A stretch of 35,769 nt of DNA from Geodermatophilus chilensis (GTDB lineage Bacteria > Actinomycetota > Actinomycetes > Mycobacteriales > Geodermatophilaceae): contig NZ_NVPT01000030.1 in NCBI RefSeq assembly GCF_002802985.1, forward strand, positions 1 through 35,769, written 5' to 3'. The position numbers were made by a program, and so were the translations under genes. The notes beneath the pieces are model-generated. The model saw only the letters and a program-made list of their open reading frames with translations. It had not been told where the DNA came from and did not search any database. Below are positions 1 through 7,974 of the stretch, piece after piece. The first letter of the stretch is position 1. Each line of letters opens with the position of its first letter.

Positions 1-166
1 TTAATATCGGAACGCTATATACATTGTACATGGTACTCATAGAGTGTTAACAGGTCGTGTACTACTATACATATTTTATTTTTGTTATTTATATATAAAT
101 TGACCGCAACAATAGGTATCTACACGGAAGGGGTCGTCGGCAGCGTCAGATGTGTATTAGAGACAT
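1..166. other. Sequencing adapter and low-quality read end (not genomic)
   Basis: Positions 134-147 read exactly as the Nextera Read 1 tail, and 148-166 are a noisy copy of the transposase mosaic end. Just before them, about 96-125, lies a degraded match to the Illumina P5 oligo ending in ATCTACAC, followed by an index-like octamer. The first 95 bases are AT-rich, match nothing in the rest of the window and look like noise from a read end. Translated on the minus strand, the mosaic end adds the peptide NTHLTLPTTP to the neighbouring reading frame, a well-known adapter-derived tail. Confidence 0.93.
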
Positions 167-245
167 GCGGATACCTCCCGCCGGCTCGAGGACCCGCCCC
201 GGCGCCGCCCCGGGCCGGGTCCTCGAGCCGGCGGGAGGTCTCCGC
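167..245. repeat. 30-bp inverted repeat directly inside the adapter, probable fold-back artefact
   Basis: Positions 167-196 are the reverse complement of 216-245 with one mismatch (position 172), separated by a 19-base loop. The outer arm ends exactly where adapter sequence begins, and the repeat interrupts a membrane-protein reading frame with no stop codon. A snap-back during library preparation or amplification explains this better than a natural terminator. If so, genomic sequence ends at about 197. A natural GC-rich palindrome is possible but would have to coincide with the adapter junction by chance. Confidence 0.75.
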
Positions 246-1271
246 GGCGGCGTCGCGGATGTCGCCGATCAGCCGCTCCAGCACGTCCTCCAGCGCGACC
301 AGGCCGATCGTGCGCTCACCGTCGAGCACCCGCCCCAGGTGCGCGCCGGCGTCCCGCATCGCCGCCAGCACGTCCGGCAGTGCCGCGCCCGGCTGCAGCG
401 GGGTGAACGGGATGACGCGCTCGTCGGCGATCGGCAGGTCGCGGGTCGCCGGGTCCACCCCGAGCACGTCCTTGACGTGCACGTAGCCGAGCAGTTCGCC
501 GTCGCCGTCCCGGACCGGGTAGCGGCTGAACCCGTGCTCGGCGACGACCGCCTCCAGCTGCCGGGGCGTCGTCGAGCGCGGCACGGTGACCAGCCGGTCG
601 AGGGGGAGGAGCACCGAGTCGAGCTCGTCCTGGTCGAAGGTGAGCGCCCCGGCGGCCAGCTCGCCGACCTCGCTGCCCAGCCGTCCCTCCCGCCGCGACT
701 GGCTGATCATCGAGCGGATCTCGGCCTCGTCGAAGCTGGCCGCCACCTCGTCGGTGGGCTGCACACCGACCAGCCGGACCAGCCCGTTGGCCGCGGCGTT
801 GAACAGCCGGATCACCGGCCCGAGCAGCCGGACGAACGCCGCCAGCGGCGGGCCGAGCAGCAGCGCGGCGCGGTCGGGCCCGGCGATGGTGATGTTCTTG
901 GGCACCATCTCGCCGAGCACCATGTGCAGCACCGTCACCAGCGACAGCGCGATGACCAGCGCGATCGGGTGCAGCAGCCCCTCGGGGACGCCGAGCGCGG
1001 CCATCGGCACCTCGATCAGGTGCGCCACCGCGGGTTCGCCGACCGCGCCCAGGCCCAGCGAGCACAGCGTGATGCCCAGCTGGGCGCCGGCCATCATCGA
1101 CGACACGTCGCGCATCGCCCGGATGGTCTTCCGGGCCCGCGTCGAGCCGGCGGCCGCCCGCGGCTCCAGCTGGTCGGGCCGCGCGGTGACCAGCGCGAAC
1201 TCCGCGGCCACGAAGAAGGCGTTGCCCACCAGCAACGCCACCAGCAGGAGCAGGCTGAGGACGTCGCTCAC
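197..1271 (-). CDS. CNNM/CorC-family membrane protein (DUF21 + CBS pair), 3' end truncated by contig edge
   Basis: Hemolysin-C/CNNM family integral membrane protein; relatives are implicated in divalent cation (Mg2+/Co2+) transport. The N-terminal DUF21 transmembrane region covers roughly residues 1-180, with the family motif LGEMVPKN, followed by a paired CBS module (about 200-340) containing SRYPV and GYVHVKDVL. The start is GTG 1271, preceded by a strong GAGGAGG supplied by repeat R1, and it overlaps the end of the R1 micro-ORF. The C-terminus is lost: the frame runs into a fold-back at 167-245 and then adapter, so the last trustworthy residues encode about ...AAAETSRRLED. It is the downstream partner of the paralogue at 1345-2706; such tandem pairs are common in actinobacteria. 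Family membership is secure; transport specificity is unknown. Confidence 0.9.
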
Positions 1272-1348
1272 GAGGCCTCCTCGCTGGCGCTCGTCGGCCG
1301 CGTTCGCGGCGCTGCTGTGCCCCTGGGTGAGCTCGCGAGCTCGCTCAC
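1268..1348 (-). repeat. Dispersed repeat R1, copy 1 (SD-bearing, doubles as a 26-codon ORF)
   Basis: This 81-bp segment fills the gap between two CNNM genes. It begins with a palindromic block GAGCTCGCGAGCTC and ends with GACGAGCGCCAGCGAGGAGG, which acts as the Shine-Dalgarno sequence of the downstream gene. Read as an ORF, it starts with GTG overlapping the upstream TGA and stops with a TGA overlapping the downstream GTG; the peptide begins VSELASSPRGTAA and ends TSASEEAS. Copy 3 at 29853-29933 has exactly the same length and the same overlaps; a diverged copy 2 lies at 3884-3982. Differences between copies 1 and 3 are nearly all non-synonymous, which favours a DNA/RNA-level element over a selected peptide. 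Confidence 0.75.
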
Positions 1349-2706
1349 GCCACGGCCTCCGTCTCCGCCTCGACGAGCCGGACGGCGGTCGCCCCCGACG
1401 CGTAGCCCTCGCGCATCCGCGCCCGCACGCGGGCCACCCGGCGTCCCTCCACGGTCTCCACGGTCAGCTCCCCGCCCTCGACGGGCACCGAGTCCCCGAC
1501 CTCGGGCAGCCGCTGCAGCTGCTCGGCGAGGTAGCCGCCCAGCGTCTCGTAGCGGCCCTCCGGCACCGGGACGCCGGTGCGCTCCCGGACCTCGTCGGGG
1601 CGCAGCAGGCCCGACACCAGCCAGGTCTGGTCGTCGACGCGGCGCAGCAGCCGCAACGGGCGGTCGGTCTCGTCGGCGATCTCGCCGACGACCTCCTCCA
1701 CGATGTCCTCCAGCGTCACGACGCCGTGCGTGGCGCCCCACTCGTCGACCACCAGGGCCATCTGCAGGCCCTCCTCGCGCAGCAGGTCCAGCAGCCGCTC
1801 GACCTGCAGCAGCGAGGGGACGGTGAGGATCGGCACGGCCAGTTCCTCGGCCGGGACGACGTTCCGCCGGTCCTCGGGGACGGCGACGGCGTGCTTGACG
1901 TGCACGAGCCCGGTGACCTCGTCGAGGCCGGCGCCGTAGAGCGGGAAGCGGGACGACCCCGAGGCGACGGCCGTGGCGAGGACGTCGGCGGCGGTGGCGT
2001 CGGAGCGCAGCGCCCACATCTGGGTGCGCGGGGTCATCACGTCGGCGGCGACCTTGTCGCGCAGCGCCAGGGAGCGCTCCAGCAGCCGGGCCGCCCGCGG
2101 CGAGAGGTCGCCCTCCTCGGCCGACCGGCGGGCCACCGCGGCCAGCTCGTCGGCACCGCGCGCGGACTCCAGCTCCTCCCGGGGCTCGAAGCCCAGCCGC
2201 CGGACGATCGCGTTGGCCAGGGCCTGCAGGGCGTGCACGACCACGCCGGTGACCCGGGTGAAGGCGCGCATCCCGGGGGCCACCGCGGCGGCGACGGGCA
2301 ACGGGCGGGCGATGGCCAGGTTCTTCGGGCCGAGCTCGCCGAGCAGCATCTGCAGCGTGGTGGCCAGGGCCAGCGCCAGGCCGTAGGAGACGCCGGTGAC
2401 CCAGCCGGAGGGCAGGCCGGCCGCCTCCAGCGGGCCGTGCAGCAGCTGGCCCAGCGCGGGCTCGGCGAGGTAGCCGACGACCAGGGTGGTGATCGTGATG
2501 CCCAGCTGGGCGGCGGAGAGCTGGGTGGACAGGGTGCGCAGGGCCGCGACGACGCCGCGGGCCCCGCGGTCCCCGGCCGCCGCGGCCTGCTCGGCCCGTC
2601 CGCGGTCGACCGTGGTGAGGGAGAACTCGGCGGCCACGAAAAAACCGGTCAGTGCCGTGAGCAGCACGGCGGCGAGGAGGAGCAACCACTCGGTCATCGG
2701 GGGCAC
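1345..2706 (-). CDS. CNNM/CorC-family membrane protein with C-terminal CorC_HlyC domain
   Basis: A 453-residue paralogue of the neighbouring gene with the full domain set: DUF21 membrane region (about 1-190, motif LGELGPKNLAIARP), a CBS pair (about 210-340, with SRFPLYG, GLVHVKHAV and LEDIVEEVVGEI), and a C-terminal CorC_HlyC domain (about 350-440). It is probably a membrane ion-transport or regulation protein that senses adenylates through its CBS domains. The start is uncertain: GTG at 2706 gives VPPMTEW and ATG at 2697 gives MTEW; neither has a clear Shine-Dalgarno sequence. Its TGA overlaps the GTG of repeat R1, which leads into the second CNNM gene, so the two are probably co-transcribed. 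Confidence 0.93.
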   Translation of the reverse strand: MPPMTEWLLLLAAVLLTALTGFFVAAEFSLTTVDRGRAEQAAAAGDRGARGVVAALRTLSTQLSAAQLGITITTLVVGYLAEPALGQLLHGPLEAAGLPSGWVTGVSYGLALALATTLQMLLGELGPKNLAIARPLPVAAAVAPGMRAFTRVTGVVVHALQALANAIVRRLGFEPREELESARGADELAAVARRSAEEGDLSPRAARLLERSLALRDKVAADVMTPRTQMWALRSDATAADVLATAVASGSSRFPLYGAGLDEVTGLVHVKHAVAVPEDRRNVVPAEELAVPILTVPSLLQVERLLDLLREEGLQMALVVDEWGATHGVVTLEDIVEEVVGEIADETDRPLRLLRRVDDQTWLVSGLLRPDEVRERTGVPVPEGRYETLGGYLAEQLQRLPEVGDSVPVEGGELTVETVEGRRVARVRARMREGYASGATAVRLVEAETEAVA

Positions 2707-2774
2707 GGTGCCCGGATGGGAGCCGCGCCAACCCCGGAACGACTCAGGGTCGCCTCGCGGCGGCCCTGAGCAGT

Positions 2775-2849
<75 letters not shown>

Positions 2850-2918
2850 AGGTACGTCGGGAAGTCTAGCCGACGCCCGGATCAGCCCTGACGGGCGGTC
2901 GCGGCCGACCGCCGCCGG

Positions 2919-3830
2919 TCAGCCCGGGCGGGCGGTGAGGGTGAGCAGCGTCGCCTCCGGCGGGCAGGCGAATCGGTACGGCGCATAGGGGCTGGTGCCC
3001 AGCCCCGCGGAGACGTGCAGCCAGGTGCCGTGCGGGTGGGCCGCCGACGGCTCCGCCCAGCGGTGCAGCCAGCGGACCCGGGCGCGGTCGATGCCGCAGT
3101 TGGTCACCAGCGCGCCGTAGAAGGGCACCCGCAGCTGCCCGCCGTGGGTGTGGCCGCACAGCAGCAGGTCGTACCCGTCGGCGGCGAAGCGGTCGAGCAC
3201 CCGTGGCTCGGGGGAGTGGGCCAGCCCGATGCGCAGGTCCGCGGTCGGGTCGGCGGGGCCGGCGACGAGGTCGTAGCGGTCGAGCCGGAGATGCGAGTCG
3301 TCCACGCCGGCGAAGGCGATCCGCCGTCCGCCGACCGTGAGCTCGCCGGGGGCGTTGGTGAGGTCGATCCAGCCCCGGGCGGCGAGCGCGTCCCGCAGGT
3401 CCCGCCAGGGCAGCTCGTCGCCGTGCACCCGCTCGTGGTCGCGCTTGAAGTACTTGAGCGGGTTCTTCGGCCGGGGCGCGTAGTAGTCGTTGCTGGCCAT
3501 CACGAACGCGCCGGGCAGGGCCAGCAGCGGCTCGAGCGCGCGCAGCGTCCCGGGCACCGCGTCGTGGCCGGCCAGGTTGTCCCCGGTGTCGACCACCAGG
3601 TCCGGCTGCAGCTCCGCCAGCGCGGCCACCCACTCCTGCTTGGACCGCTGGCCGGCGGTCATGTGCAGGTCGGACAGCTGCAGCACCCGCAGCGGCGCCG
3701 AACCGGGCGCCAGCACCGGGACGTCGAAGCGGCGCAGCGTCCAGCGGGTGCGCTCGTAGAGGGAGGCGTAGGCGATCCCCGCGGTCGCCGACCCGAGGAC
3801 GGCGGCCGGGAGGGCTGTGGTCGCGCGCAC
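2919..3830 (-). CDS. Metallophosphoesterase (YkuE-like, membrane-anchored)
   Basis: Calcineurin-like phosphoesterase with the ordered metal-binding motifs LSDLH, VDTGDN, ASNDY (in place of the usual GNH) and CGHTHGGQ. An N-terminal hydrophobic stretch (about ALPAAVLGSATAGIAYA) suggests a membrane anchor or uncleaved signal. GTG 3830 is preferred as start because the longer frame would run into the promoter and R1 region of the divergent gene; no good Shine-Dalgarno is visible, so the start is approximate (304 residues). The corresponding gene in M. tuberculosis, as I recall it, is Rv3683 beside ponA2, and it occupies the same place here except that a GatB/YqeY gene lies in between. Substrate unknown. 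Confidence 0.9.
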   Translation of the reverse strand: MRATTALPAAVLGSATAGIAYASLYERTRWTLRRFDVPVLAPGSAPLRVLQLSDLHMTAGQRSKQEWVAALAELQPDLVVDTGDNLAGHDAVPGTLRALEPLLALPGAFVMASNDYYAPRPKNPLKYFKRDHERVHGDELPWRDLRDALAARGWIDLTNAPGELTVGGRRIAFAGVDDSHLRLDRYDLVAGPADPTADLRIGLAHSPEPRVLDRFAADGYDLLLCGHTHGGQLRVPFYGALVTNCGIDRARVRWLHRWAEPSAAHPHGTWLHVSAGLGTSPYAPYRFACPPEATLLTLTARPG

Positions 3831-3883
3831 AGCAGCCCAGACTACGGGCGCGCCGCCGGGAAGCGCCGTGCGAGGCTGGAGAC

Positions 3884-3982
3884 GTGACCGAGCTTGCGAG
3901 GTCACCAGGGACTGCGAGGCCACCAGGGACACAGCGTTGTCGGCACGACACCGACGAGCGCAGCGAGGAGGATCTTGTCGTG
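3884..3982 (+). repeat. Dispersed repeat R1, copy 2 (upstream of GatB/YqeY gene)
   Basis: A diverged, longer copy of R1. It opens with GTGACCGAGCTTGCGAGGTC, contains a short internal duplication (GAGGTCACCAGGGAC / GAGGCCACCAGGGAC) and ends with GACGAGCGCAGCGAGGAGG, which places the Shine-Dalgarno sequence 6-7 bases before the GTG at 3980. Here the repeat is open and in frame with the downstream gene, so automatic annotation could wrongly extend that protein by 32 residues beginning MTELARSPGT. The 5' part lies between divergent genes and may also hold the promoter. Confidence 0.65.
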
Positions 3983-4432
3983 TCCGACCTGAAGGAACAG
4001 CTGCGTGCCGACCTGACCACCGCGATGAAGTCCCGTGACGAGCTGCGCACCGCCACGCTGCGGATGGTGCTCGCCGCGGTCAGCGCGGAGGAGGTGGCCG
4101 GCAAGGAGGCCCGCGAGCTCAGCGACGACGAGGTCCAGGCGGTGCTGCGCCGCGAGGCCAAGAAGCGCCGCGAGGCCGCCGACGCCTTCGCCTCGGCCGG
4201 CCGCACCCAGCAGGCCGACCGGGAGCGGGCCGAGGGCGACGTGGTCGCCGCCTACCTTCCCGCGCAGCTGGAGGACGCCGACCTCGCCGCACTGGTCGCC
4301 GACGTCGTCACCCGCACCGGCGCCAGCGGCATGAAGGACATGGGCCGGGTCATGGGCACGGTGCAGAAGGAGGTCGCCGGCCGGGCCGAGGGCGGCCGGG
4401 TGGCCGCCGAGGTCCGCCGCCAGCTGGCCTGA
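3980..4432 (+). CDS. GatB/YqeY domain-containing protein
   Basis: A 150-residue YqeY-family protein: a helical N-terminal domain beginning MSDLKEQLRADLTTAMKSRD and a C-terminal GatB/Yqey-type tail (GMKDMGRVMGTVQKEVAGRA) related to the tRNA-binding tail of the GatB amidotransferase subunit. Stand-alone members are suspected of roles near tRNA-dependent amidation, but their function is unproven. GTG 3980 is chosen because it follows a perfect GAGGAGG and starts the conserved family N-terminus; an upstream in-frame GTG at 3884 belongs to repeat R1. It is convergent with the PBP gene and separated from it by two R2 hairpins. Confidence 0.92.
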   Translation: MSDLKEQLRADLTTAMKSRDELRTATLRMVLAAVSAEEVAGKEARELSDDEVQAVLRREAKKRREAADAFASAGRTQQADRERAEGDVVAAYLPAQLEDADLAALVADVVTRTGASGMKDMGRVMGTVQKEVAGRAEGGRVAAEVRRQLA

Positions 4433-4437
4433 TCCGG

Positions 4438-4544
4438 CCCCCTCCAGGGCACCGCCGCGAGCCCGCGAGGGGTGGGCAGGACGGCGGCACCCTCCAGGGT
4501 CCCGCGCCGAGCCTGCGAGGCCTGGGGGGAAGGGTGGTCCTCTC
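4438..4544 (-). terminator. Dispersed hairpin R2, tandem copies between convergent genes
   Basis: Two head-to-tail copies of the R2 hairpin (about 4438-4489 and 4490-4542) fill the gap between the YqeY stop at 4432 and the PBP stop at 4545. Read on the minus strand the second copy begins GAGAGGACCACCCTTCC directly after the PBP stop and closes with GGGACCCTGGAGGG, with an inner TCGCAGGCTCGG segment. The arms can pair into a long GC hairpin, consistent with a rho-independent-like terminator without a clear U-tract. It is about 90% identical to the copy at 11571-11625. Confidence 0.6.
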
Positions 4545-6698
4545 TCAGCCGGCGGGCGCGGCGGCCGGCGGGGCCGTCGGGTCCACCGGAGCCACGGAGG
4601 GCTGTGCAGTCGGGTCGGCCGGCTCGGCGGGCGTGGCGGACGGCGTCGCCGCGGCGTCCGGCGCCGGCTGGGAGGCCGCGGCCGGCGCCGCGGAGGCAGG
4701 AGCCGGCTCCGGTGCGGTGAACGGCACCGCCGGCTGCCCGGCCAGGATCGGCGCCATCGCGTTGCGCCAGATCGTCGCCGGCGTGCCGCCCCCGAAGCCC
4801 CGGACCTGCTCGCGCTCCTTGGGGTTGTAGACCATCACGCTCGCCGTGTACTGCGGGGTGTAGCCGACGAACGCCACCGAGAGGTTGTCCTGGCTGGTCC
4901 CCGTCTTGCCGGCGACCCGGTGCCCGGGGACGGCGGCGTTGCGGCCGGTGCCGAACGGCGACTCGGTGTCCCCGACGAGCACCCGGTTGAGGGTCGTCGC
5001 GATCTCGGTCGGGACCGCGCCGGGCGTGCACGCGTCGCCCGCGACGACCGGCCGGCCGTCCTCGCCGGTGACCGGCTCGCCGTTGCGGTCGAGCACGGCG
5101 GTCACCGGCGTCGGGGCGCACCGTGTGCCGTTGGCCGCCAGCGTGGAGTAGGCGCTGGCCAGGGCCAGGGGGCTGGTCGACTCGGGACCGAAGGTGAACG
5201 ACCCCCGGTTCTCGTCGATGATCTGCTGCGGCAGGCCGGGGTCGTTGAACTGGAACAGGCCCATCCGCTCGGCCATGCGCACCGGGCCCTCCACACTGCC
5301 CAGTTGGTCCTCCAGCGCCAGGAAGTACGTGTTGGACGAGCGCACCAGGGCCTCGGACATCGACAGCGTCCGCGGGTAGTTGTTGCCGACGTTCTCGACG
5401 TCGTAGCGCCCGGCGCCGTCCCGGAAGACGCGCGAGACGTAGGGCTCGCTCGCGGTGATGACGTGCGAGATCGGGAAGCCCTCCTCGAGCGCGGCGGCCG
5501 CGGTGAAGACCTTGTAGGTGGAGCCGGCGCCCTGCCCGGGGACGACGTTGAGGTTGACCGACTCGCACTCGGGGCCGTCGCACCCGAAGCGGCGGTTGGC
5601 GCTCATGGCCAGCACGTGCCCGGTGCCCGGCTCGACGGCGGTGAACGTGCCCGCCAGCGAGTCGCCCATCGCGAGCGAGTCCAGGACCGCCTGGTCGCCG
5701 GAGCGCTGCAGGTCCGGCCGCAGCGTCGTCTGGATCGTCAGGCCGCCGTTGTCGATGAACTCCTGGCTCAGGCCGAGCGTGCCCCGGAGGTAGTCGGCCA
5801 CGTAGGCGCAGAAGAAGCCGCCGATGGTGGCGTCGATGCAGCCGTTGGGCGGGGTGGCGCCCGGCGCGACCTGCACCGGCTGCGCGGAGACCTCGGCGAA
5901 CTGGGCCTGGTCGATCATCCCGAGGTCCAGCATCCGCTGCAGCACCTGGTTGCGGCGGTTGAACGCATTCTCCGGGTTGGTGACCGGGTCGTCGTTCGAG
6001 GGGCTCTGCACCAGGCCGGCCAGCATGGCCGCCTGCGGCAGGGTCAGGTCGGCGGCGTCGACGCTGAAGTAGCGCTGCGCGGCGGCCTGCACGCCGTAGG
6101 CGCCCTGCCCGAAGTACACGAGGTTGAGGTAGCGGGTGAGGATCTCGTCCTTGGAGTACTCCTCCTCCAGGGCGAGGGCCAGCCGCGCCTCCCGCAGCTT
6201 GCGGCCCAGGCTCTCCTCGGTGGCCGCCTGCCGCTCCTCGGGGGTGTCGGCGGTCTGCGCGAGGGTCTGCTTGACCAGCTGCTGGGTCAGCGTCGAGCCG
6301 CCCTCCTGCACCGAGCCGGCCGCCACGTTGGTCGCCAGGGCGCGCAGCGTGCCCTGCACGTCGAGGCCGTTGTGCTCCTCGAAGCGGGAGTCCTCGATCG
6401 CGACCAGCGCCTGCTTCATGACCGGGGCGATCCGGTCGGAGGCCACCGGCAGTCGGTTGTTCCGGTAGAACATCGTGATCAGCGACCCGTCGGCCGCCAG
6501 CACGCGGGTGTTGCCCGCCGGCGCCTCGTCGGTCAGCTCGACCGGCAGGGCGCCGAGCAGCGAGGCGGAGTTGCGCGCGGCGAGGCCGGTGCCGCCGACG
6601 AACGGCAGCAGCATGCCGGCGACCAGGGCGCCGGCGAGGACGATCGTCGCAGCGAGCTTGGCCAGGACCCGGGTGCGATCGGGGGCGTCGGCAGACAT
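4545..6698 (-). CDS. ponA: Bifunctional class A penicillin-binding protein (PonA2-like)
   Basis: A 717-residue peptidoglycan polymerase. A single N-terminal membrane anchor (about 15-40) is followed by a GT51 glycosyltransferase domain with catalytic Glu102 in IEDSRFEEHNG and the motif EGGSTLTQQLVKQ (132-144). The transpeptidase domain shows the Ser393-x-x-Lys396 motif (GSTYK), SSN at 454-456 and KTG at 598-600. The C-terminus, after about residue 660, is a low-complexity Pro/Ala/Thr tail. No PASTA domain is present, unlike mycobacterial PonA2. It starts at ATG 6698, 43 bases after the bagB-like stop, so it is probably co-transcribed with the two ATPases. It polymerises glycan strands and cross-links peptides on the outer face of the membrane. 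Confidence 0.96.
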   Translation of the reverse strand: MSADAPDRTRVLAKLAATIVLAGALVAGMLLPFVGGTGLAARNSASLLGALPVELTDEAPAGNTRVLAADGSLITMFYRNNRLPVASDRIAPVMKQALVAIEDSRFEEHNGLDVQGTLRALATNVAAGSVQEGGSTLTQQLVKQTLAQTADTPEERQAATEESLGRKLREARLALALEEEYSKDEILTRYLNLVYFGQGAYGVQAAAQRYFSVDAADLTLPQAAMLAGLVQSPSNDDPVTNPENAFNRRNQVLQRMLDLGMIDQAQFAEVSAQPVQVAPGATPPNGCIDATIGGFFCAYVADYLRGTLGLSQEFIDNGGLTIQTTLRPDLQRSGDQAVLDSLAMGDSLAGTFTAVEPGTGHVLAMSANRRFGCDGPECESVNLNVVPGQGAGSTYKVFTAAAALEEGFPISHVITASEPYVSRVFRDGAGRYDVENVGNNYPRTLSMSEALVRSSNTYFLALEDQLGSVEGPVRMAERMGLFQFNDPGLPQQIIDENRGSFTFGPESTSPLALASAYSTLAANGTRCAPTPVTAVLDRNGEPVTGEDGRPVVAGDACTPGAVPTEIATTLNRVLVGDTESPFGTGRNAAVPGHRVAGKTGTSQDNLSVAFVGYTPQYTASVMVYNPKEREQVRGFGGGTPATIWRNAMAPILAGQPAVPFTAPEPAPASAAPAAASQPAPDAAATPSATPAEPADPTAQPSVAPVDPTAPPAAAPAG

Positions 6699-6741
6699 CG
6701 GGCGCCAATGTACGTGGCGACGGGCTGCCGGACGCCCTCGC

Positions 6742-7974
6742 TCAGCGACGGCGCGCGGGCAGGATCCGTCGCCGCGGCACGCCCGTCGGCGTGTCGCCGT
6801 CCGGGCCGGTCAGTGCGTCGGCCATGTCGCGCAGCCCGTCGAGGTCGTGCACGTCGCCGGCGGCGGCCGGCACGGTGCGGACGGCGACCTCGGGGTGGGC
6901 GCTGGTGAACCGGTCGGCCAGGTGCTGCTCGCGGGCCGCCTGCGTCATCCGCTCGGCGTGCACCCGCAGCGCCCCGGCGGCGAGCTCGGCGTCCTCGCCG
7001 CCGGCCTCGAGGACCTCCTCGGCGGCCCCCTCGGCGCGCGTGGCCGACAGCGCCGTCGTCGTGGGCGGGTGGGTGCGGTTGAGCACCAGCCCGGCCAGCG
7101 GCATCTGCTCGGCCGACAGCCGGTCGACGAAGTAGGACGCCTCGCGCAGCGCGTCGGGCTCGGGCGTCGCGACGACGAGGAACCAGGTGCCCGGCCGGCG
7201 CAACAGCTCGTAGGTGGCCGTCGCCCGCTCGCGGAAGCCGCCGAACATGGTGTCCAGCGCGGCGACGAAGGAGGAGATGTCGCGCAGCAGCTGCCCGCCG
7301 AGGATCTTGGAGATGATCCGGCTGAAGAACATGAAGCTGGCGCTGGCGATCTTGAAGCCGGTGCGGCTGGGGGCGGTGAGCAGCCGGATCATCGTGCCGT
7401 CGAGGAAGCGGCTCATCCGGTTGGGGGCGTCGAGGAAGTCCAGCGCCGACCGCGACGGCGGGGTGTCGACGATGATGAGGTCCCAGTGGTCGCCGGCGCG
7501 CAGCTGGCCCAGCTTCTCCATCGCCATGTACTCCTGTGTCCCGGCGAAGGACGAGGACAGCGCCTGGTAGAAGGGGTTCTCGAAGATCTGCTGCGCCCGC
7601 TCGGGGGTGGAGTGCGCCACGACGATGTCGTCGAACGTGCGCTTCATGTCCAGCATCATCGCGTGCAGCTCGCCCGGGGCCCCCGGGACGTCGACCCGCC
7701 GCGGTTCGTTGTCCAGCTCCATCAGACCCAGCGACTGGGCCAGCCGGCGCGCCGGGTCGATGGTGAGGACGACGACGGTGCGGCCGGCCTGCGCCGCGGC
7801 CAGTCCCAGCGCCGCCGACGTCGTCGTCTTGCCCACACCGCCGGCGCCGCAGCACACCACGATCCGGGTGTCGGGGTCGGTGACCAGCTCGGCGAACTCG
7901 AGCGGCAGGGCCTCCGGCGTGGGCGGTGCCGGCGGGCGCGGGTGCCGGCGGGTGCGCTGAGTCGTCTGCGTCAT
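6742..7974 (-). CDS. Get3/ArsA-like ATPase, second of pair (BagB/Rv3680-like)
   Basis: A 410-residue P-loop ATPase of the ArsA/Get3 class with a deviant Walker A, GAGGVGKTTTSAA (about 43-55), the switch-like segment TIDPARRLAQS, and IIVDTPPSR as Walker B region. It has no arsenite-binding cysteine cluster, so an arsenical pump role is unlikely. The pair matches mycobacterial Rv3679/Rv3680 (named BagA/BagB, bacterial Get3-like). ATG 7974 overlaps the stop of the upstream partner by ATGA, which implies translational coupling and equal production of two subunits of one complex. It lies directly upstream of ponA; the whiB4 gene found between them in mycobacteria is absent. Confidence 0.92.
   Translation of the reverse strand: MTQTTQRTRRHPRPPAPPTPEALPLEFAELVTDPDTRIVVCCGAGGVGKTTTSAALGLAAAQAGRTVVVLTIDPARRLAQSLGLMELDNEPRRVDVPGAPGELHAMMLDMKRTFDDIVVAHSTPERAQQIFENPFYQALSSSFAGTQEYMAMEKLGQLRAGDHWDLIIVDTPPSRSALDFLDAPNRMSRFLDGTMIRLLTAPSRTGFKIASASFMFFSRIISKILGGQLLRDISSFVAALDTMFGGFRERATATYELLRRPGTWFLVVATPEPDALREASYFVDRLSAEQMPLAGLVLNRTHPPTTTALSATRAEGAAEEVLEAGGEDAELAAGALRVHAERMTQAAREQHLADRFTSAHPEVAVRTVPAAAGDVHDLDGLRDMADALTGPDGDTPTGVPRRRILPARRR

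Noticed and set aside
1-166. AT-rich island that could be foreign DNA, an origin or a terminal inverted repeat
   Set aside because: It contains recognisable Nextera/P5 oligo sequence, and the right end holds the inverted copy; both are library products.
82-486. Open reading frame across the left end
   Set aside because: It spans noise, adapter and the antisense of a CNNM gene; no domain and a composition typical of a shadow frame.
586-2769. Long plus-strand open frame antisense to the two CNNM genes
   Set aside because: In such GC-rich DNA long antisense frames are expected; the translation is Arg/Gly/Gln-rich with no motif, while the minus strand encodes clear DUF21/CBS proteins.
3884-3979. 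N-terminal extension of the GatB/YqeY protein starting MTELARSPGT
   Set aside because: This is repeat R1 read in frame; the conserved protein begins at GTG 3980 directly after the Shine-Dalgarno.
6699-6741. A missed whiB4 gene between bagB and ponA
   Set aside because: Only 43 bases are available and no Cys-rich reading frame exists on either strand.
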